64,000 bases of DNA from Pseudomonas viridiflava. GTDB taxonomy: Bacteria > Pseudomonadota > Gammaproteobacteria > Pseudomonadales > Pseudomonadaceae. Position 1 is the stretch's first letter. The number at the start of each line of letters is the position of its first letter. The stretch covers positions 390,690 through 454,689 of the forward strand of contig NZ_UWFA01000137.1 of the NCBI RefSeq assembly GCF_900601905.1. The letters run 5' to 3'. The position numbers and the translations under genes were made by a program. This document shows positions 36,530-46,173 of the stretch, in pieces. The notes beneath the pieces are model-generated. The model was not told the DNA's origin. It ran no database searches and was given only the letters and a program-made list of their open reading frames with translations.

Positions 36530-37846
36530 TTGAACCAAAACTGGCATGGCACCCTGATCCGACACATGTTGCTGCTGGTCACGGCCTGCCTCGTGGTCGG
36601 GTTGATCAGCAGCCAATACGGCTGGAGCCTGGCCATTGGTCTCGGGCTTTATCTGGCCTGGACCCTCAAGCAACTGCTGCGCCTTCACGACTGGCTCAGC
36701 AGCCATAAGGCCGACGAGCCGCCGCCGGATGGCTATGGCCTGTGGGGCGAAGTCTTCGACAGCATCTACCACCTGCAACGCCGTGATCAGCGGGTTCGCG
36801 GGCGTCTGCAAGCGGTGATCGACCGGGTCCAGGAATCCACTGCCGCGCTCAAAGACGCGGTGATCATGCTCGACAGCGAAGGCAATCTGGAGTGGTGGAA
36901 CCGCGCCGCCGAAACCCTGATGGGCCTCAAAACGCCTCAGGACAGCGGTCAGCCGGTCACCAACCTGGTGCGTCACCCGCGCTTCAAAGAATATTTCGAG
37001 CAGGAAAGCTACGCCGAGCCGCTGGAAATCCCGTCACCGACCAATGACCGGATGCGCATTCAGCTGCTGATCACTCGTTACGGCAACAACGAACACCTGA
37101 TGCTGGTGCGCGATGTGACGCGCATTCATCAACTGGAGCAGATGCGCAAAGACTTCATTGCCAACGTCTCTCATGAGCTGCGCACACCGTTGACGGTGAT
37201 CTTCGGTTATCTGGAAACCTTGCTCGATAACGTCGAAGAAGTGAACCCGCGCTGGGTTCGCGCCCTGCAGCAGATGCATCAGCAGGGCGGGCGCATGCAG
37301 ACGCTGCTCAACGATTTGCTGCTCTTGGCCAAGCTTGAAGCCACGGACTATCCCTCCGACAACCATCCGCTGGACATCGGCACGCTGCTGGAAACTATTA
37401 CCGAGGATGCGCAGGAATTGTCCGGCGGCAAAAACCAGCAGATCAGCCTCGAACTGGAAAGTGCTGCGCACCTCAAGGGCAGCGAAACCGAGCTGCGCAG
37501 CGCGTTCTCCAATCTGATCTTCAATGCCGTCAAATACACCCCGGCAGAAGGCAATATCCGCATTCGCTGGTGGTCCGACGAGCGTGGTGCTCATTTAAGC
37601 GTGCAGGACTCCGGCATCGGTATTGAACCCAAGCACCTGCCGCGCCTGACCGAGCGCTTCTACCGCGTAGATTCAAGCCGCGCCTCTAACACAGGCGGTA
37701 CCGGGCTGGGCCTGGCGATTGTGAAACACGTGCTGTTACGCCACCGAGGCAGCCTTGAGATCAATAGCGTGCCCGGCAAAGGCAGCGTGTTTACCTGCCA
37801 TTTCCCGCCGGTTCAGCTGGCTCAGGCCTGGGACGAGTCACGCTGA
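36530..37846 (+). CDS. phoR: Phosphate regulon sensor histidine kinase PhoR
   Basis: Membrane kinase that phosphorylates PhoB when phosphate is low. The 438-aa protein has two N-terminal membrane helices (about 10-49) with almost no periplasmic loop, a PAS domain (about 100-190), the H-box FIANVSHELRTP with H215, and ATP-binding N (LIFNAVKYTP), G1 (DSGIGI), F and G2 (GTGLGLAIVKH) boxes. It begins with TTG at 36530. No hairpin is seen between phoB and phoR. Confidence 0.95.
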   Translation: MNQNWHGTLIRHMLLLVTACLVVGLISSQYGWSLAIGLGLYLAWTLKQLLRLHDWLSSHKADEPPPDGYGLWGEVFDSIYHLQRRDQRVRGRLQAVIDRVQESTAALKDAVIMLDSEGNLEWWNRAAETLMGLKTPQDSGQPVTNLVRHPRFKEYFEQESYAEPLEIPSPTNDRMRIQLLITRYGNNEHLMLVRDVTRIHQLEQMRKDFIANVSHELRTPLTVIFGYLETLLDNVEEVNPRWVRALQQMHQQGGRMQTLLNDLLLLAKLEATDYPSDNHPLDIGTLLETITEDAQELSGGKNQQISLELESAAHLKGSETELRSAFSNLIFNAVKYTPAEGNIRIRWWSDERGAHLSVQDSGIGIEPKHLPRLTERFYRVDSSRASNTGGTGLGLAIVKHVLLRHRGSLEINSVPGKGSVFTCHFPPVQLAQAWDESR

Positions 37847-37952
37847 GTACTAGGCAAGCAGGCATTGAGCCGCTACATTGCCGCACTTATGTCCCCGATT
37901 TCGGTGCGACCATGACCTCTTCTCGCTAAAACGGAACCCGTAAAACTCCATC

Positions 37953-39293
37953 ATGGACCCTTCCCCTGGTTTTGACCTCGCGTCACTGTTCGCCGATTTC
38001 GGCATGATTCTCTTCGCAATGCTACTGGTCCTGCTCAACGGCTTTTTCGTTGCGGCAGAGTTCGCCATGGTCAAGCTGCGCTCGACCAAGGTTGAAGGCA
38101 TCGCGGAAAAAAACGGCTGGCGCGGGCACATTCTGCGCACCGTTCACAACCAGCTAGACGCTTATCTGTCGGCCTGCCAGTTAGGCATCACGCTTGCCTC
38201 GCTCGGCCTGGGCTGGGTCGGTGAGCCGGCGTTCGCCCACTTGCTGGAGCCGCTGCTGGGCGCTGTCGGGGTTGAATCCCCTGAAGTGATCAAAGGCGTG
38301 TCGTTCTTCACCGCCTTCTTCATCATCTCCTATCTGCACATCGTGGTTGGCGAGCTGGCGCCCAAATCCTGGGCGATCCGCAAACCGGAGCTGTTGTCGC
38401 TCTGGACTGCCGCACCGCTGTACCTGTTCTATTGGGCAATGTACCCGGCGATCTACCTGCTCAACGCCAGCGCCAACGGCATCCTGCGCATTGCCGGTCA
38501 GGGCGAACCGGGCCCGCACCATGAACACAGCTACAGCCGCGAAGAACTGAAATTGATCCTGCACTCAAGCCGTGGGCAGGACCCTAGCGATCAAGGCATG
38601 CGCGTCCTGGCCTCGGCCGTGGAGATGGGCGAGCTGGAAGTGGTCGATTGGGCCAACTCTCGTGAAGATCTGGTGACTCTGGACTTCAACGCGCCGCTCA
38701 AGGAAATCCTCGCGCTGTTTCGCCGTCACAAGTTCAGCCGCTACCCGGTCTACGACGCTGAGCGTGGCGAATTCGTCGGTCTGCTGCACATCAAGGATTT
38801 GCTGCTGGAACTCGCAGCCCTTGATCACATTCCAGAGTCCTTCAACCTGGCCGAGCTGACCCGCCCATTGGAGCGGGTGTCCAAGCACATGCCGCTGTCG
38901 CGCCTGCTGGAGCAATTCCGTCAGGGCGGCGCGCACTTCGCGCTGGTTGAAGAAGCCGACGGCAAGATCATCGGCTACCTGACCATGGAGGACGTACTGG
39001 AAGTCCTGGTCGGCGACATTCAGGACGAACACCGCAAGGTCGAGCGCGGCATCCTCGCCTACCAGCCGGGCAAACTGTTGGTCCGTGGTGACACACCGCT
39101 GTTCAAGGTCGAACGCCTGCTGGGTATCGATCTGGATCACGTAGAAGCCGAAACACTGGCCGGCCTGATCTACGAAACTCTCAAACGGGTGCCGGAAGTC
39201 GAGGAAGTCATGGAATTCGAAGGCCTGCGAATCATCATCAAAAAGATGAAAGGCCCGAAAATCGTGTTGGCCAAGGTCGTCAAGATCGATTGA
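37953..39293 (+). CDS. CNNM/HlyC-CorC family membrane protein with CBS domains
   Basis: A 446-aa integral membrane protein. A DUF21 transmembrane domain (about residues 10-200, GFFVAAEFAMVKLRSTKVEG near 29) is followed by two CBS domains (about 215-335; FSRYPVYDAERGEFVGLLHI and FALVEEADGKIIGYLTMEDV) and a CorC_HlyC domain at the C terminus. Relatives take part in magnesium or cobalt efflux; the hemolysin name in databases is historical. The equivalent gene also follows phoR in P. aeruginosa. Confidence 0.85.
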   Translation: MDPSPGFDLASLFADFGMILFAMLLVLLNGFFVAAEFAMVKLRSTKVEGIAEKNGWRGHILRTVHNQLDAYLSACQLGITLASLGLGWVGEPAFAHLLEPLLGAVGVESPEVIKGVSFFTAFFIISYLHIVVGELAPKSWAIRKPELLSLWTAAPLYLFYWAMYPAIYLLNASANGILRIAGQGEPGPHHEHSYSREELKLILHSSRGQDPSDQGMRVLASAVEMGELEVVDWANSREDLVTLDFNAPLKEILALFRRHKFSRYPVYDAERGEFVGLLHIKDLLLELAALDHIPESFNLAELTRPLERVSKHMPLSRLLEQFRQGGAHFALVEEADGKIIGYLTMEDVLEVLVGDIQDEHRKVERGILAYQPGKLLVRGDTPLFKVERLLGIDLDHVEAETLAGLIYETLKRVPEVEEVMEFEGLRIIIKKMKGPKIVLAKVVKID

Positions 39294-39307
39294 TGACGGT
39301 TTGCTTC

Positions 39308-39336
39308 TGCAGAGGGGCCTACGAGCCCCTTGATTC
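39308..39336 (+). terminator. Hairpin terminator after the CNNM gene
   Basis: AGGGGC and GCCCCT arms around CTACGA, followed by TGATTCTGG. The T-tract is weak. Confidence 0.5.
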
Positions 39337-39392
39337 TGGCAGTCCCACCCCGGCTTTGTAGAATTCCGAAAGCCGCCACTTTGAAAACCGTC

Positions 39393-39430
39393 ACCAAAAA
39401 AGCCGCTTCACGTGGGAAGCGGCTCTTGTA
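39393..39430 (-). terminator. Terminator of the lipoprotein gene
   Basis: AGCCGCTTC and GAAGCGGCT arms around the ACGTGG loop; on the minus strand the stem is followed by TTTTTTGG. Confidence 0.85.
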
Positions 39431-39460
39431 CTACTGGCCGTTCAAACCAGAGCTTTTTAA

Positions 39461-39919
39461 TCAGCGGATGCTGCTGATACTGCCTTTGTTACCGGTGACT
39501 TTCACGTCAACCTTTTTGAAGATGAAGTAATCTTCGACGTTTACTTCATAACGCGGCGCAATAATCAGGTCGGCCCCCGAAGACTTCACAGCCTTGTAAG
39601 CCGCTGCGGCTTTGGTTGTGGAAATCGGGTCAGGGATTGGCAGACCCAGGCTGCCCAGAGCACCACCGCCACCCGCGGCCCCGCCACCATAAACAACGCC
39701 ATCGGCGAATTGCGTGTCACCGCCAAACGCGAAGAAGTTGAACAGGATGTTGGTCGAAGACTCACCGCTGATGGTTTCGCCTACTTTAACGTCTGCTTTC
39801 AGATCACTTTTAACAACGCCTTCAAGTGGCGCACTGGGTTGGCTCATGTTGTAACTCACACAGCCGCTGGTGGTTGCAATCAGCGTTGCAAGGCCAGCGG
39901 ACATCCACAGCTTTTTCAT
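39461..39919 (-). CDS. Glycine-rich lipoprotein of unknown function
   Basis: A 152-aa predicted outer-membrane lipoprotein. The lipobox TSGC places the lipidated cysteine at residue 20. A glycine-rich stretch (about 77-92) and KSSGADLIIAPRYEVNVEDY near 110-130 stand out; the latter resembles segments of other trafficking-type lipoproteins. It lies downstream of the T6SS kinase on the same strand but 153 nt away and with its own terminator, so it is probably not part of the T6SS. Confidence 0.7.
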   Translation of the reverse strand: MKKLWMSAGLATLIATTSGCVSYNMSQPSAPLEGVVKSDLKADVKVGETISGESSTNILFNFFAFGGDTQFADGVVYGGGAAGGGGALGSLGLPIPDPISTTKAAAAYKAVKSSGADLIIAPRYEVNVEDYFIFKKVDVKVTGNKGSISSIR

Positions 39920-40072
39920 TTAGAAATTCCGGATAGTTTGTAAGTGATGAACAGCGGCGGGACTTTAAGGGAATTTAAAGTATAAAAATGTCAGACGAAT
40001 CCGAGGGTTGCGTGGGATTGGCGGGTTATTCTGTAAGAAGTTTCCGAGCAAGATGTCGGAAGTTCCAGAGTC

Positions 40073-41065
40073 TTAAAACTGCATCTTTCCAATGGGCACC
40101 GTGCGAAATGCCTCGTGTAATTCACGAGCAGTGATTGCTCGTCGGTCAGCCTCCAGATTGAGGGCCAGACGCAGGGCTGGCCAAAAGCGGACAGGTAAAT
40201 TTGCGGGTGCTCGCAGCTGCTTCCAGCGTCGCTCAACGTGAGCTTCGGTAGAAAGCATGGCGCCGAAAGGATGTTTGCCAGAGGCCACTTCGAATAGCAC
40301 ACAGCCCATGGCAAAAACATCAGTTCGGGTAGAGCGCACCCCACCTTCTTCGAGCAGCTCTGGAGCTGCGTAGCGGGGCGTCCATGCTTTGAAACGTTCC
40401 TCGCTCAATCGGGGCAGTTTGCTCAATGCTCCCTGCGTTGATTGCCCCAATCCAAAATCAAACAGTCTTGGACCTCCGTCGGTCAGCATGAGATTTCCGG
40501 GCTTTAGATCCCCATGCACAACGCCTCGCTCATGGGAGTACGCCAAGGCATCCAGCAAAGGGATCGCTATGTCCGCAAGCTCATACGGTGCAACGCCGGT
40601 GGGCTGCTCGCATAGCAGTGCCTCCAGTGTTTTGCCGCGCATCAGCTCTTGAGTGATAAAGGCCCGCCTAGAGGCGGGGTCCACTTCGAAAGCGTCCACC
40701 CTGATGACGTTTGGATGGCGCAGGTGCCGAGTCAGAGCGAATTCGCTGTAGAGCAACAAGTCTGCATCCGGCGCCTCGCTCAAGTCATCGCACATCAGCT
40801 TTATGGCGACGTAAGGATCCGGCTCGCCAAACTGCGCATGCAACAGGTCCCTGGCGCGATAAATTACCCCCATACCACCTGCACCCAGCAGCGCCTCAAG
40901 GTGATAGCGGGCACATAAAACCTCTGGCAGTTGATAAGCTGAGCTGCGGACAGGACGTTTGGAGTCAGGCGCCATACCCAACCCGCCGGCCAGGGCGAAA
41001 GACGTCAGGTCTCCCGCTGGTTTCGGGGCTGGGGCTGGATTTGGCGAATGGCTGCCGATGCTCAT
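40073..41065 (-). CDS. stk1: T6SS-associated Ser/Thr protein kinase (Stk1-type)
   Basis: Eukaryotic-like kinase of 330 aa, the size of P. aeruginosa HSI-II Stk1 and without the membrane and vWA parts of PpkA. It has a glycine loop GAGGMG at residues 61-66, a catalytic lysine in VAIKL at about 89, the catalytic loop HGDLKPGN at 184-191 (HGD in place of HRD, with the catalytic aspartate kept) and DFG at 203-205. It would phosphorylate the FHA protein or other T6SS parts. Its ATG overlaps the phosphatase stop by 4 nt. Last gene of the T6SS operon. Confidence 0.85.
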   Translation of the reverse strand: MSIGSHSPNPAPAPKPAGDLTSFALAGGLGMAPDSKRPVRSSAYQLPEVLCARYHLEALLGAGGMGVIYRARDLLHAQFGEPDPYVAIKLMCDDLSEAPDADLLLYSEFALTRHLRHPNVIRVDAFEVDPASRRAFITQELMRGKTLEALLCEQPTGVAPYELADIAIPLLDALAYSHERGVVHGDLKPGNLMLTDGGPRLFDFGLGQSTQGALSKLPRLSEERFKAWTPRYAAPELLEEGGVRSTRTDVFAMGCVLFEVASGKHPFGAMLSTEAHVERRWKQLRAPANLPVRFWPALRLALNLEADRRAITARELHEAFRTVPIGKMQF

Positions 41066-41784
41066 GTGTAAACGACCACCGCCGTCTGGTTATCGATGGC
41101 CGCGCCGCTCAACGCTGTGTCGAACATTGCGCTCAGGGCCGCACAGGGTGATGTCATGTTCAAAGCCTGTCCGAGGGTGCCGTGATCGATCGCTTGATGA
41201 AGCCCGTCGGAGCAAAGAAGGAATACGTCGTTCTGCTGAATATTCAACTCGACGACGTCAAGATGCAGTTTGTCTCTTGCGCCAACAGCGTGCGTCAATG
41301 CCTGAGCCTGCGGATGCCGCATTGCCTGTTGCAGGCTCATCTGTTGCTCATCGATAAGACGTTGTAGCAACGTGTGGTCTCGCGACAGTTGATACAGCCG
41401 CTGGTGCCGCCAGAGGTAACAGCGGCTGTCGCCGGCCCACATGCAGACCGCCCTTTGATCCTGGATCGCCAGCGCGACAACCGTGCTACCAATGACTCCG
41501 GATCTGCCATGGCTTGCGGCGAGTTCCCCCAGCTGTTGATGTACGCCCAGCAGACATTGGCGCAACATTTGAACTCGTTCCTCCAGACAAGCCTGCCGAC
41601 CCAGCGCAGCAATGCTGCTGACAACCATTTGGCTGGCAACGTCGCCGCTTTGGTGGCCGCCCATTCCGTCCGCGACCACCCATAGGCCCTGGGCTGGGTG
41701 GTCGAGAAAGGCATCTTCATTGCGCTCCCTGACTTTCCCGCGATCGGTTCGCCCGCTGCTACGGCAAGGTAGTCCGGCCGTCAA
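41062..41784 (-). CDS. stp1: T6SS-associated PP2C-type protein phosphatase (Stp1-type)
   Basis: A 240-aa metal-dependent Ser/Thr phosphatase expected to oppose the neighbouring kinase. PP2C motifs with acidic metal ligands are intact: RGKVRERNEDAF (15-26), VVADGMGGHQSGDVAS (36-51) and FLLCSDGLHQA near 190. It overlaps tssM and the kinase gene by 4 nt each, so expression of all three is coupled. Confidence 0.85.
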   Translation of the reverse strand: MTAGLPCRSSGRTDRGKVRERNEDAFLDHPAQGLWVVADGMGGHQSGDVASQMVVSSIAALGRQACLEERVQMLRQCLLGVHQQLGELAASHGRSGVIGSTVVALAIQDQRAVCMWAGDSRCYLWRHQRLYQLSRDHTLLQRLIDEQQMSLQQAMRHPQAQALTHAVGARDKLHLDVVELNIQQNDVFLLCSDGLHQAIDHGTLGQALNMTSPCAALSAMFDTALSGAAIDNQTAVVVYT

Positions 41785-44700
41785 AGCTGCCCCAGAAGCC
41801 GAAAGCGGCGAATCGCGTTCATATCAAATGGGTTGGGAGAGCGCTGGCTGGACAGCAGGTAATTGACGCGTAAGCCTCCAACGTTGGCTTTGAGCACCAT
41901 GACGTCGCGGCCTCGCAAGTACTCGGTCTGCATTAAATCGAACAGGCGAAACAGTGACCAAGGCCCGGTATTCTCCTCAATGCCCATCGCGCGGCCTGCG
42001 ATTTTTTCAAGTACCAGACTGGTGCGTCCGTCTTCGGCATCAACCGGCCAGTTAAATGACGTCGGGATAATAGGACCGTGGCGATACTCCATTTGCTGAT
42101 TGCCCAGGCGGAACTCGGCACGGCTGACGCTTGGGTCAAGCGTGTAGGGCTCAAGCTTGAACTGGACCTGCGGTTCATTCGGATTTTCGGCAAAGAAACC
42201 ACGACGGATGACATGAGCATTGGCCATTTGCTCCAGGAACCCACGCGACATGGGCAAACTGCGCCCATCGACACTGCGCAGGCGATAGCTTCCAGGAGTC
42301 CCGCTCACGAAGGGGCGCAGGTAATTGTCGAAGAATTTGTCCATGACGCCCTGAGCCTTGAAGAACTCCCGGAAATCATTGAGCGCCACATCACTGGTGC
42401 TGTGAGCGTTGAACGGATAACGCTTGTCGAGGGCGTTGCCGTAGAAGCTCAACAACTCGCTCTGATAGCGTTGGTTCAGGTATTGATAGGCGTCTGCGAG
42501 GACCAGCGACCAGGTATCGTCGGCTGTTGCGTTCAACCAGCCATTGATGGGAGCCGGTAGCCGAGTCGAGGTATTGCGTAGCGAACCCATCGGGTCTCTC
42601 TGGCCTGCCATGCGGCCTTTCGCCAACTCGTATGCGGTTTGCTCCTGTTGGCTGGAACGCGACAGGTTCGACAGTTGCAATTGCATTTCATTGAGCGCTT
42701 GCAGCGATGGAATAAGGTCAGCTGCTGGCCCGTTGTTGTCATCAAGCAGGCGATGCAGAGGCTCAAAACGTCGCTGTAGAGATTTCCTGGCGGTATCGGG
42801 TAACGCTTTGCCAGCTGCCTCTTTGGCTTGCTCTACGGCAGCTGTCGTAACCTTGCCCAAGACAGCCGTCTTGTTGGAGCCCTTTGTTTTCAACAGTTCT
42901 GCATGTTCCTCCAGCGTTTGAAAATGGGTGTTGTCGCGTATTTCTATCAGCAGTTGCAGGAGGGGCGAGTGAGCTGCCGTCAGGCTGGCCAATTGATCCG
43001 CACCCTCAGCGGCAGTGGTAAAGCGTTGCAATTCAACACGCCCTATAGCTTCACTCCAGTGGTTAGCATAATCACGGAAATACAGCTGCTCCAGCTCAAC
43101 CATCAGCCGTCTCAAGTCCATGTCGCTTATGGTGGCTCCCTCGCCCAATACCCAGTTGTCGCGCAGAATCGTGCTGACCAGAGCAGGGCCTTTGATAACA
43201 AAGCTCTGCTGGTAGCCTTGTTGGGTAAAGAAGCCGGGAATGGCATAGTCGGCGCCTGAAAATACGGCTCCGTGTGAGCCCAGATGCTGGCCGAGGCGAT
43301 AGGCGGGCAGGCCATGCGCCTGATCACGCAGCGCCCGATAGACAACATTGGTCATCGACTCCCCGCGCAGAATCTGGCGAGCCTGCGCGACCAGTTCGGT
43401 GTTGAGCGGGTAGCGGAATGGATGCTCAAACAAGCGCTGCAGATGCGCCCCCAGTCCATTCTGAGCGACTGTGTTGCCGCTATAACGAATCGACCAGTCC
43501 GTGGTTATCCACTCCTGAAGCCAGTCAGGGTCACGGCGCTCGTTCAGGTCAAGCATCAGGTAGGCGCGCAGACTTCCGAGTAGTCGGTCGCGGTTCTGGA
43601 GGTTGTTTCGAATCTGCCGTTCAAGGGATGTCGCAACACGAGGTAGTAGTTGCTTCTCCAGATCGCGCCGGTAAGCAGTCACCAACACGCGATTGCTGGG
43701 TTCGCCTTGATACAAACCGCTACGCTCATGCAGTGCAATGTCGGCCACATCCGGAAAAATGGTACTGGCGTCGAAGCTTGTATCCAGCACCTTCAGAGCG
43801 GCGAGCTCGTCCTCTTCGGAATCCAAACCCGAGCGCAGTTGCGTTAGCTGCCCTGCGTGCTCGCGCACTTTTTCCAGTCGATTATGGTTGGTAGAAAAAC
43901 CATGCGCCCAGGTTAATGCGAAGCCGATTAACAGAACAACTGCACTGCCGTAGAGTGCCCGGTGCCGCCAATGGATGCGCTGGGTTTCGCGCGAGTCGAG
44001 CCCGGCCAGTTCTGCTTCGGGAAATATCACCCGGCTCAGCAGGTGGTGGATAAAGCGTGAGCGTCCGGTCCGCATGGTGGGTAGCACATTGCTCGCCATA
44101 CCGGCTTTTGCGCCTATGGACGCTGCATCTTGATCCAGTTCGCTAGCCAGGTGCGGTGCGCTGGTCAGGTAGAAGCCGCGTAGCTGGCTTGCCCGTTGAT
44201 ATCGGCTGCCGGTAAACGCCATATCGACGAACAGACACAAATGCTCGCCCAGCTTTGCAAGCTTGTTTGGAAATTCAAGAATAAGGCCACGACGGCCAAT
44301 ATCACGTTCCGCATGCAGGCGCGGCACCACCTGATCATTGAGCCGGTGAAGGAGGGCGTCGAGCTCTGCGCGCAACACAACGGCGTCTGTGCCGTTTTGC
44401 TCCTTGGTGAAAGTAGTGCCGAAAACCTGTTCGCCTTCTTCGCGGGACAGCTGGTCGAAGAACACGTCAAAACCCGGCACCCGGTCAGCCTTGCTCAGAA
44501 TCAGATACACCGGCAGGTTGACGTGCAGGCGTTGCTGCACTTCCTGAAGTCTTTGACGCACCTGGCGAGCCAATGTCTCTATGCCGGTTTCCGCGCCTTG
44601 CAGGGTATCAATATCAATGGTCACAAGAATGCCATTGAGCGGTCGGCTGCGACGGCGCTTGCGCAGTTGAGCCAGCAGCGTTGCCCAGGCAGACTTTGCG

Positions 44701-45293
44701 ACGTCATCTTTGTGCGTCAGATACCGTCCGGCGGTATCGATAAGGACTGCGTTATTGGCGAAATACCAGTCGCAATACCGGGTTCCCAGCGTGTCGCGTG
44801 TCAGCTTGCGTTCAAATTTGTTGAGTGGGAAATCCAGCCCGGAGAAATCCAGCAGACTGGTCTTGCCCGCTTTTTCGGGCCCAATTACCAGATACCAGGG
44901 TAGCTCGTCGCGCCAACGTTCGCTGCGGCCGCTGTAGAGATTTGAAGTTTTGAGAGTTTGCAGCGCATCCAGAAAGCGTCCGCGCAATTCTTTCTGCTCT
45001 TCGTTGATCTTCTCGGTCGACTCCAGACTGGCTTGCCTCGAACTGCTGTCGTCGTCTTGCTTCTTGCGGATCCCGGCACGCCATCCGGCAAAGACCATCA
45101 ACAAGCCCCACAGCAGAAACACGATGCTGATACTCAGCCAGCGGTTTGCCGGGTTCTCCCAGAACCTGTTGTCTGAAATCGCGAACACCGGCCCTACGAA
45201 CCAGATAAGTAAGACGACAGCCAGAACTATGAGCAGCGACCAGACCCATGTCTTGCTCAGTGTCGTCGCCAGTTTTTTCATAAAGTCTTTCAT
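41781..45293 (-). CDS. tssM: T6SS membrane complex subunit TssM (IcmF)
   Basis: Large inner-membrane protein that spans the periplasm and contacts TssJ and TssL. The 1170-aa product has two N-terminal membrane helices (about 15-39 and 52-70), a cytoplasmic NTPase-like domain with Walker A GPEKAGKTS at 138-146, a third helix near 447-467, and a long periplasmic part ending in the IcmF C-terminal domain. The intact Walker A suggests NTP binding. It overlaps tssL and stp1 by 4 nt each. Confidence 0.95.
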   Translation of the reverse strand: MKDFMKKLATTLSKTWVWSLLIVLAVVLLIWFVGPVFAISDNRFWENPANRWLSISIVFLLWGLLMVFAGWRAGIRKKQDDDSSSRQASLESTEKINEEQKELRGRFLDALQTLKTSNLYSGRSERWRDELPWYLVIGPEKAGKTSLLDFSGLDFPLNKFERKLTRDTLGTRYCDWYFANNAVLIDTAGRYLTHKDDVAKSAWATLLAQLRKRRRSRPLNGILVTIDIDTLQGAETGIETLARQVRQRLQEVQQRLHVNLPVYLILSKADRVPGFDVFFDQLSREEGEQVFGTTFTKEQNGTDAVVLRAELDALLHRLNDQVVPRLHAERDIGRRGLILEFPNKLAKLGEHLCLFVDMAFTGSRYQRASQLRGFYLTSAPHLASELDQDAASIGAKAGMASNVLPTMRTGRSRFIHHLLSRVIFPEAELAGLDSRETQRIHWRHRALYGSAVVLLIGFALTWAHGFSTNHNRLEKVREHAGQLTQLRSGLDSEEDELAALKVLDTSFDASTIFPDVADIALHERSGLYQGEPSNRVLVTAYRRDLEKQLLPRVATSLERQIRNNLQNRDRLLGSLRAYLMLDLNERRDPDWLQEWITTDWSIRYSGNTVAQNGLGAHLQRLFEHPFRYPLNTELVAQARQILRGESMTNVVYRALRDQAHGLPAYRLGQHLGSHGAVFSGADYAIPGFFTQQGYQQSFVIKGPALVSTILRDNWVLGEGATISDMDLRRLMVELEQLYFRDYANHWSEAIGRVELQRFTTAAEGADQLASLTAAHSPLLQLLIEIRDNTHFQTLEEHAELLKTKGSNKTAVLGKVTTAAVEQAKEAAGKALPDTARKSLQRRFEPLHRLLDDNNGPAADLIPSLQALNEMQLQLSNLSRSSQQEQTAYELAKGRMAGQRDPMGSLRNTSTRLPAPINGWLNATADDTWSLVLADAYQYLNQRYQSELLSFYGNALDKRYPFNAHSTSDVALNDFREFFKAQGVMDKFFDNYLRPFVSGTPGSYRLRSVDGRSLPMSRGFLEQMANAHVIRRGFFAENPNEPQVQFKLEPYTLDPSVSRAEFRLGNQQMEYRHGPIIPTSFNWPVDAEDGRTSLVLEKIAGRAMGIEENTGPWSLFRLFDLMQTEYLRGRDVMVLKANVGGLRVNYLLSSQRSPNPFDMNAIRRFRLLGQL

Positions 45294-46168
45294 TGCATGT
45301 CTCTGGATTGCGATTGTGGCCGTGTAGGTACGAACTCATCCGAGTGATAAGGGTGAAGTACGGCTTCGCGCTGCTCGGCCAGGACCCAGGCAAATCCTGA
45401 GTACATTCCCGTCAGGCAGATCAGAATGAAGACCGCTACCAACCACCACGGGACAATGCGTACCAACCGTCTACGTCCATCATTGAGCCCTTCCCAGTGG
45501 GGGGAAAGCTCGCGAGGAACTTCGCCACGCAATTTCACAATCTGCCGATAAAGGCTGTCGCGGATTCCCTCCAGCTCGATAGAGCCGCGGGGCTTGACGC
45601 GATATTTACCCTCGAAACCCAAGGCCAGACAGATGTACATCAGCTCCAGCAGCGGGGAATATTTCTCGGGGTTGTGTAGCACTCGATCAAGCAGATGGAA
45701 GAACTTCTCGCCACCCGAGGTTTCGCCTTGAAACTGACTGAGCAGGCTGACTTTCGACCATTGGCTTCTATCTCCCCAGGCGGTAGTCGTCACGGCTTCA
45801 TCAGCGACGGTGCACAGCACATAACGAGCAGCCTGTATCTGCGAGCTCTCCGCATCGTTTTGCAAGGCAGCGACATCGAAAGCCCGTACCTGATCGCACA
45901 GACGGGCGTTGAGCTCGGTAAACACTTGTTCATGCGCGTCCGTTTTGAGGCGGATGATTTCCGATAACAGCGGCGCAGCCGCTCGGACCAGAGGGTTCGG
46001 ACTCACACTGAACGTTTCGGCAGGTTGGGTCCGGGCGGAGTACACCATCCGATCTTCCAGCGGTTCAAAATGCGGGGGAGGGAAATCGGTTAGTGCCGTT
46101 TTCGCGGATACCGTTTCTTGATGACCCAACAGGACGGTCGTGTTGCTTTGTGGTTTTTTCATTTCCAT
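45290..46168 (-). CDS. tssL: T6SS membrane complex subunit TssL (DotU family)
   Basis: Inner-membrane partner of TssM that links it to the baseplate. The 292-aa protein is a helical cytoplasmic domain (VRAAAPLLSEIIRLK and RYVLCTVADEAVTTTAWG are family motifs) with one C-terminal membrane helix WWLVAVFILICLTGMYSGFA. No peptidoglycan-binding OmpA domain follows. I chose ATG 46168, 5 nt after the tssK stop, over a GTG 24 nt earlier that would overlap tssK. Confidence 0.9.
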   Translation of the reverse strand: MEMKKPQSNTTVLLGHQETVSAKTALTDFPPPHFEPLEDRMVYSARTQPAETFSVSPNPLVRAAAPLLSEIIRLKTDAHEQVFTELNARLCDQVRAFDVAALQNDAESSQIQAARYVLCTVADEAVTTTAWGDRSQWSKVSLLSQFQGETSGGEKFFHLLDRVLHNPEKYSPLLELMYICLALGFEGKYRVKPRGSIELEGIRDSLYRQIVKLRGEVPRELSPHWEGLNDGRRRLVRIVPWWLVAVFILICLTGMYSGFAWVLAEQREAVLHPYHSDEFVPTRPQSQSRDMQ

Positions 46169-46173
46169 GACGG

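Noticed and set aside
40073..41065. Kinase as an inactive pseudokinase because of HGD in place of HRD
   Set aside because: The catalytic aspartate, lysine, asparagine and DFG are all present; the arginine before the aspartate is often replaced in active kinases.
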